The notes under the pieces: generated by a model
The model's input: only the letters and a program-made list of their open reading frames with translations
Databases searched by the model: none
What the model was told of the DNA's origin: nothing
Assembly (NCBI GenBank): GCA_965651535.1
Contig: CBFGSX010000005.1
Location: forward strand, 1 to 27,200
Reading direction: 5' to 3'
DNA: 27,200 nucleotides
Source: JAQGJA01 sp965651535
GTDB taxonomy: Bacteria > Pseudomonadota > Alphaproteobacteria > Micavibrionales > SZUA-601
Shown here: piece after piece, positions 23,532 to 27,200 of the stretch
How positions within the stretch are numbered: the stretch's first letter is position 1
Layout of the letters: each line of letters starts with the position of its first letter
Made by a program: the position numbers and the translations under genes

Positions 23532-24563
23532 TTAAGCGGCCTTTGGGTTGTCCTGTCCTGACAGGATAGCCAAAGCGCGCAATAAGACAAGTTTCCGGTC
23601 GAGATAAGCCGTTTCTCCCTCGTGCCACAAGGCCTGGAGCCGGTCATAGCGGGCAACCAGCTCCTGAGGCGACAAGATCTGCCACGATTCCAGCAGCCGC
23701 GCCTCCTCGGGGATAATCGGCGCAATCGTGCCGTCCGTCACCTGCGCCTTGAGCAGGGCGAAAAGCCGATCCAGCCACAAGATATAAAGGCGGTCGGTGA
23801 CAGGCTCCGCGCTGTTGGGCGCGTGGGATTCGGCAAAGGCCATGGCGGGCAGGCTGTCGCCCTCCTCCCAGTTCAGCACGGCGCGGCAGAAATCGCCGTA
23901 AGCGGTCAGGATATCCAACTCCTCATAGGAACGCGCGCGGCCCAAGGCGCCGCCCGTCAACACATAAAGCGAATGGATTTTATTCGCCGCAACGTCCGGC
24001 AAGCCTTTGGCAAACTCATCCTCGGAAAGCGGCGCGAAATCGACCATCAGGCAGCGCGAGCGGATCGTCGGCAGCAACGCACCGGCCTGCGCCGTCAACA
24101 GGATGAAGAAAGTTTTTTGCGGCGGCTCCTCGAGCATTTTGAGGATCGCGTTCTGGGTATTGTGATTCAATGTTTCGGCGGAATAAACCAAAATAAAGCG
24201 CGCGCCGTCATCCGGGGGAGCAAGGCGCAAAAAATCGGTCATACCGTCAAGCGCATCCAGCGTGATCTCGGATTTGAATCGGCCTTTCTTCTCGTCATAG
24301 ACGGGTTCGATGACAAAGACGTTCGGATGGCTTCCCGAGGCAATCTGCCGAAAGACGCGGCTTTCCTCGGGAATTTTCAGCCCGTCCTGTTTTTGATTAT
24401 GCAGCGCGTAGCGCACCAGCTGCCAGGCCAGCGTTTCCTTGCCCACGCCTTCGGGGCCGGAAAAAATCAGCGCGTGATGCAGCAAACCGTCGTCGTATGA
24501 TTTTTTAAGCTGCGCCGCGACCGCGCCGTGGCCGATCAGATTCTGGTGCTCGCGCGGGGTCAT
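23532..24563 (-). CDS. holB: DNA polymerase III delta' subunit
   Basis: Delta' is part of the clamp loader. The 343-residue protein has a degenerate Walker A (GPEGVGKE at 36–43, where Glu replaces the usual Ser/Thr), AILKMLEEPP and RSRC (the SRC motif), all typical of delta'. Loss of ATP binding is expected in this subunit. The start at 24563 overlaps the tmk stop (ATGA). The tmk–holB–metG order is common in alphaproteobacteria. Confidence 0.93.
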   Translation of the reverse strand: MTPREHQNLIGHGAVAAQLKKSYDDGLLHHALIFSGPEGVGKETLAWQLVRYALHNQKQDGLKIPEESRVFRQIASGSHPNVFVIEPVYDEKKGRFKSEITLDALDGMTDFLRLAPPDDGARFILVYSAETLNHNTQNAILKMLEEPPQKTFFILLTAQAGALLPTIRSRCLMVDFAPLSEDEFAKGLPDVAANKIHSLYVLTGGALGRARSYEELDILTAYGDFCRAVLNWEEGDSLPAMAFAESHAPNSAEPVTDRLYILWLDRLFALLKAQVTDGTIAPIIPEEARLLESWQILSPQELVARYDRLQALWHEGETAYLDRKLVLLRALAILSGQDNPKAA

Positions 24564-25207
24564 ATCCCGAACCGTTTTTCAATCGCCGCGCGCAGGTCAC
24601 TCTGCACCTGTTCCAGCGTTTGATCGGCGTTGATCGTGACGATGCGCTCCGGCTCTTCGGCGGCCAAAGTCTTATAGGCCTTGTGCAGTGTTTCGTGAAA
24701 ACTGAAATCGAAACTTTCAAAGCGGTTTTCATGCGCCGTTGCGGCACGGCCCTTGCCGCTCAGGGTACGCTCGAGGCCTTTGCGCGGGTCGATATCAAGG
24801 AAAAACGTCAAATGCGGCTTGAAGTCCCCGGCGATGAAACGATACACATCCTCGATCCCCTTGCGCGGAACGCCGCGGCCAAAACACTGATAAGCCAGAG
24901 TCGAGTCCGTGAAACGGTCGCACAAAACCCAAGTCCCGTTTTCCAGAGACGGCCAGATAATCTTGGTCAGATTGTCGCGCCGCGCCGCCATATAAAGCAG
25001 GACGTCGGTATAGCCGTCCCAGCGATCCTGCGCACCCTGCACCAGAAGCGCGCGCAAAGCCTCGCCGCCGGGGGTCGCGCCCGGCTCGCGCGTCGAGACG
25101 ACGGGAATGTTTTTTGACTCGAACCACTCTTTCATCAGTTTGATCTGCGTGGTCTTGCCCGAGCCTTCGCCGCCCTCAAGGGAAATAAAATGCGGCTTAG
25201 CGGCCAT
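24560..25207 (-). CDS. tmk: Thymidylate kinase
   Basis: Tmk phosphorylates dTMP to dTDP. The 215 residues carry the P-loop EGGEGSGKTT (11–20), the REPG motif (40–43), CDRFTDSTLAYQ (about 95–106) and a lid region rich in Arg around DPRKGLERTLSGKGR. The length is normal. Its ATG at 25207 overlaps the dacA stop by 11 bases. This is the housekeeping copy; the P-loop protein in the polysaccharide operon is a separate family. Confidence 0.97.
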   Translation of the reverse strand: MAAKPHFISLEGGEGSGKTTQIKLMKEWFESKNIPVVSTREPGATPGGEALRALLVQGAQDRWDGYTDVLLYMAARRDNLTKIIWPSLENGTWVLCDRFTDSTLAYQCFGRGVPRKGIEDVYRFIAGDFKPHLTFFLDIDPRKGLERTLSGKGRAATAHENRFESFDFSFHETLHKAYKTLAAEEPERIVTINADQTLEQVQSDLRAAIEKRFGI

Positions 25208-26330
25208 CGCCCAGCACCATGATTTTGGCGCGCTGGATCATGCGCTCGAACAAATCCATCTCCGGCACATCTTCGCCCGCATAAAGCGGCACGGAACGCT
25301 CGGGGAATTCGCCCATCTTGATTTTCAACACGCCGATTTCGGTGCCTTTTTTGACCGGCGCCTCAAGCGGCTCCTTGACCTGCGCCGTCAGTTGCAGCTT
25401 GTCTTTTTCACCCAGCCTGTAAATCGCGCGGAGATTGTCATTGACGACGACCGGCACGGTCTTGGCCTTGCCCATCCAGACGGCGGCATCGGTGACGGCT
25501 TCACCTGCCTTGAACAGGTCGACATATTTAAAGTTCTGGAAGCCCCAGCTCAGCAGGCGCGCGGATTCATCGGCGCGCTGTTGCATACTTTCAAGTCCGT
25601 TGACAACAAGAATCAAGCGACGACCGCCCTGAACCGCCGAGGCCATCAGGCCATATCCCGCCTCTTCGGTATGGCCCGTCTTGATCCCGTCCGCGCCGAT
25701 ATTCCGATACAAAAGCGGGTTGCGGTTACCCTGTTTGATCTTGTTAAAGGTGAATTCCTTTTCGGAATAATAATGATAGTAATCCGAATGCTCGGTAATC
25801 ATATGATAGGCCAAAAGCGCCAAATCATAGGCCGTCGAGTAATGGTTCGGATCCGGCCAGCCGCTGGCGTTCATGAAATGCGAGTTGTTCATGCCGATCT
25901 TTTTCGCGGTGACATTCATCATATCCGCAAAAGCCTCTTCGGTGCCCGCAATCCCCTCGGCCAGCACAACGGTCGCGTCATTGCCCGATTGCACGATCAC
26001 GCCGCGCAACAGATCCTCGACCTTGATCTGCTCGTTAATCGGCACGAACATTTTCGAACCTTGGATGCGCCAGGCTTTTTCGCTGACCGTCATCGTATCG
26101 TCCAGCTTGATCCGCCCCTCTTTGAGCGCGTCGAAAACCAGATAGGTCGTCATGACCTTGCTCATCGAGGCGGTCGGCATACGTTGCTGCGAGTTTTTTT
26201 CAAACAAAACCGTGCGCGTGTCCACGTCAATCAGAATCGCCTCGCGCGCGGGGGTCTCGAGGGCGCGGGCCGCAAACGGCACAACGGATAACAGGACGGC
26301 AAAAAACAAAAAAACAGCAAAGCGGCGCAT
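25197..26330 (-). CDS. dacA: D-alanyl-D-alanine carboxypeptidase (DacA/PBP5 type)
   Basis: The enzyme trims the terminal D-Ala from peptidoglycan stem peptides in the periplasm. The 377-residue protein has a signal peptide (residues 1–23, ending ARA), the serine motif SMSK (S55–K58), SGN (115–117) and KTG (217–219), then a C-terminal domain of the PBP5_C type and an amphipathic tail. The frame is open to 26396, but GAGG at 26340–26343 lies nine bases before the ATG at 26330 and the signal peptide begins there. The gap to rlpA is 69 bases. Confidence 0.95.
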   Translation of the reverse strand: MRRFAVFLFFAVLLSVVPFAARALETPAREAILIDVDTRTVLFEKNSQQRMPTASMSKVMTTYLVFDALKEGRIKLDDTMTVSEKAWRIQGSKMFVPINEQIKVEDLLRGVIVQSGNDATVVLAEGIAGTEEAFADMMNVTAKKIGMNNSHFMNASGWPDPNHYSTAYDLALLAYHMITEHSDYYHYYSEKEFTFNKIKQGNRNPLLYRNIGADGIKTGHTEEAGYGLMASAVQGGRRLILVVNGLESMQQRADESARLLSWGFQNFKYVDLFKAGEAVTDAAVWMGKAKTVPVVVNDNLRAIYRLGEKDKLQLTAQVKEPLEAPVKKGTEIGVLKIKMGEFPERSVPLYAGEDVPEMDLFERMIQRAKIMVLGDGR

Positions 26331-26399
26331 TGACAAAAACCTCAGGCGCAAAAACGGGGCAATGCGCCATTGTAACGCCTGAAACCGCCGAATCAACCG

Positions 26400-27200
26400 T
26401 CAGTCCACGATAATCCGCGCGCCGGGATAGCCCGCCGCCGTCACGCGGCTTAACAGGATATCCGCCTCGGAAGTCGAGGAAACCGGCCCGATCCGGACAC
26501 GGTTATAGGTCTGGCCGTTGACCACGGACGGGAAGATATTCACATTCCCGATCCCGGCCAGTTTCTGTTTGAGCATGGCGGCGTTATTCGCATTGGAGAA
26601 CGAGCCGACCTGCACATAAAGATTAGTCGGCGAAACCGGATATTTGCGGTAAAGATGCTTGTTCAGATCGTCGATCTCGCCTGTTGTGACCGTCGCCGGA
26701 GCGGGAAGCGGCGGCAATTCGCGTGCCGCGCTCGCCAGCTGAACACCTTCCGGTTCCGCGCCGCGGCGATACGCCATCGCCATCTGGACATGGGGCGGAT
26801 GGCCTTTCCTGGCGGCGTCGGCGACAATGCGGCTTTCGCGTTCGAGAACCTGAACGCGAACGCGTGCCGTGCCTTGATTGGTAAAGCCCAGCACATTCGC
26901 CGCCTGATGCGACACGTCGATGACGCGCCCCTTGGCAAACGGCCCGCGGTCGTTGACGCGCAGCACCGCCGAGCGCCCGTTCTCGAGATTGGTCACGCGC
27001 ACCAGCGACGGCATCTGTAAGGTCGGGTGCGCCGCTGTCATAGCGTTCTTGTTGAATATCTCACCATTGGCGGTCTTTTTGCCGTGGAACTGGTCGCCAT
27101 ACCACGAGGCGATGCCCGTTTCGTCATAGCTGTAGCTCTCGTTCGGCGTATACCATTTTCCCGATTGATGATAAGGGCGGCCGATCTTGTAGCTGCCTTG
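26400..27200 (-). CDS. rlpA: RlpA septal lytic transglycosylase-like lipoprotein with SPOR domain (N-terminus outside window)
   Basis: RlpA cleaves peptidoglycan strands without stem peptides at the division septum. The frame stays open beyond the ATG at 27041 to the window edge, so about 266 residues are visible and the start lies outside. The double-psi beta-barrel segment GIASWYGDQFHGKKTANGE, followed by FNKNAMTAAHPTLQMPS and NDRGPFAKGRVIDVS, is the RlpA core; the catalytic Asp lies in VIDVS. The C-terminal SPOR domain (LYVQVGSFSNANNAAMLKQ and on) binds denuded septal glycan. The signal peptide is not seen. rlpA beside dacA is usual in alphaproteobacteria. Confidence 0.92.
   Translation of the reverse strand, partial: QGSYKIGRPYHQSGKWYTPNESYSYDETGIASWYGDQFHGKKTANGEIFNKNAMTAAHPTLQMPSLVRVTNLENGRSAVLRVNDRGPFAKGRVIDVSHQAANVLGFTNQGTARVRVQVLERESRIVADAARKGHPPHVQMAMAYRRGAEPEGVQLASAARELPPLPAPATVTTGEIDDLNKHLYRKYPVSPTNLYVQVGSFSNANNAAMLKQKLAGIGNVNIFPSVVNGQTYNRVRIGPVSSTSEADILLSRVTAAGYPGARIIVD

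Noticed and set aside
23622..24500. 292-codon + strand frame opposite holB
   Set aside because: Shadow of holB; no domain or start signal seen.
25107..26291. 394-codon + strand frame opposite dacA and tmk
   Set aside because: Crosses two real genes in antisense and shows no family motif.

Overview
The window looks like a stretch of alphaproteobacterial chromosome. This rests on gene order: radA–cvpA–SDR, yfgM-like–bamB–der and rlpA–dacA–tmk–holB–metG–tatD–MBL are blocks typical of Proteobacteria, the last especially of Alphaproteobacteria. The olsB/olsA pair and the palindromic repeat before tatD fit the same view. A Micavibrio- or Rhodospirillales-like host is possible, but the sequence alone does not settle it. 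Genes are packed tightly, with many ATGA, GTGA and TAATG junctions. No gap of 300 bases or more lacks a gene.

Region 1 (1–1870, + strand): the end of radA, cvpA and a short-chain dehydrogenase. The purF gene that usually sits between cvpA and this SDR in alphaproteobacteria is absent. Region 2 (1855–5194, − strand): an operon of a YfgM-like membrane protein, bamB and der, covering outer-membrane assembly and ribosome assembly, with a good promoter at 5219–5247. Region 3 (5284–8424): tRNA-Glu(UUC) on the + strand, facing a − strand operon of nadD, a small DUF2933-like membrane protein and a CopB-type copper/silver P-type ATPase.

Region 4 (8502–10077, + strand): olsB-like and olsA-like acyltransferases, an overlapping pair expected to make ornithine lipid. 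Region 5 (9905–20189, − strand): an eight-gene surface-polysaccharide operon. In transcription order it encodes an initiating phosphoglycosyltransferase, a Wzx-like flippase, a GT4 glycosyltransferase, a two-domain nucleotidyltransferase-like/thymidylate-kinase-like protein, a Wzy/WaaL-like polymerase or ligase, a second GT4 enzyme, an APH-fold kinase, a third GT4 enzyme and a DUF1972-type glycosyltransferase (nine genes counting the initiating transferase). Its middle is visibly more AT-rich than its GC-rich start. Its last gene runs 173 bp antisense into olsA.

Region 6 (20276–27200, − strand): rlpA (cut by the window edge), dacA, tmk, holB, metG, tatD and an MBL-fold hydrolase, a housekeeping run for cell wall, replication and translation. 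It is interrupted only by a double-hairpin repeat at 21887–21963.

The most unusual parts are the two kinase-like proteins inside the polysaccharide operon, the missing purF next to an SDR that has lost its catalytic serine, and the large convergent overlap of olsA with a glycosyltransferase. No CRISPR array, phage gene, transposase or integrase was seen.
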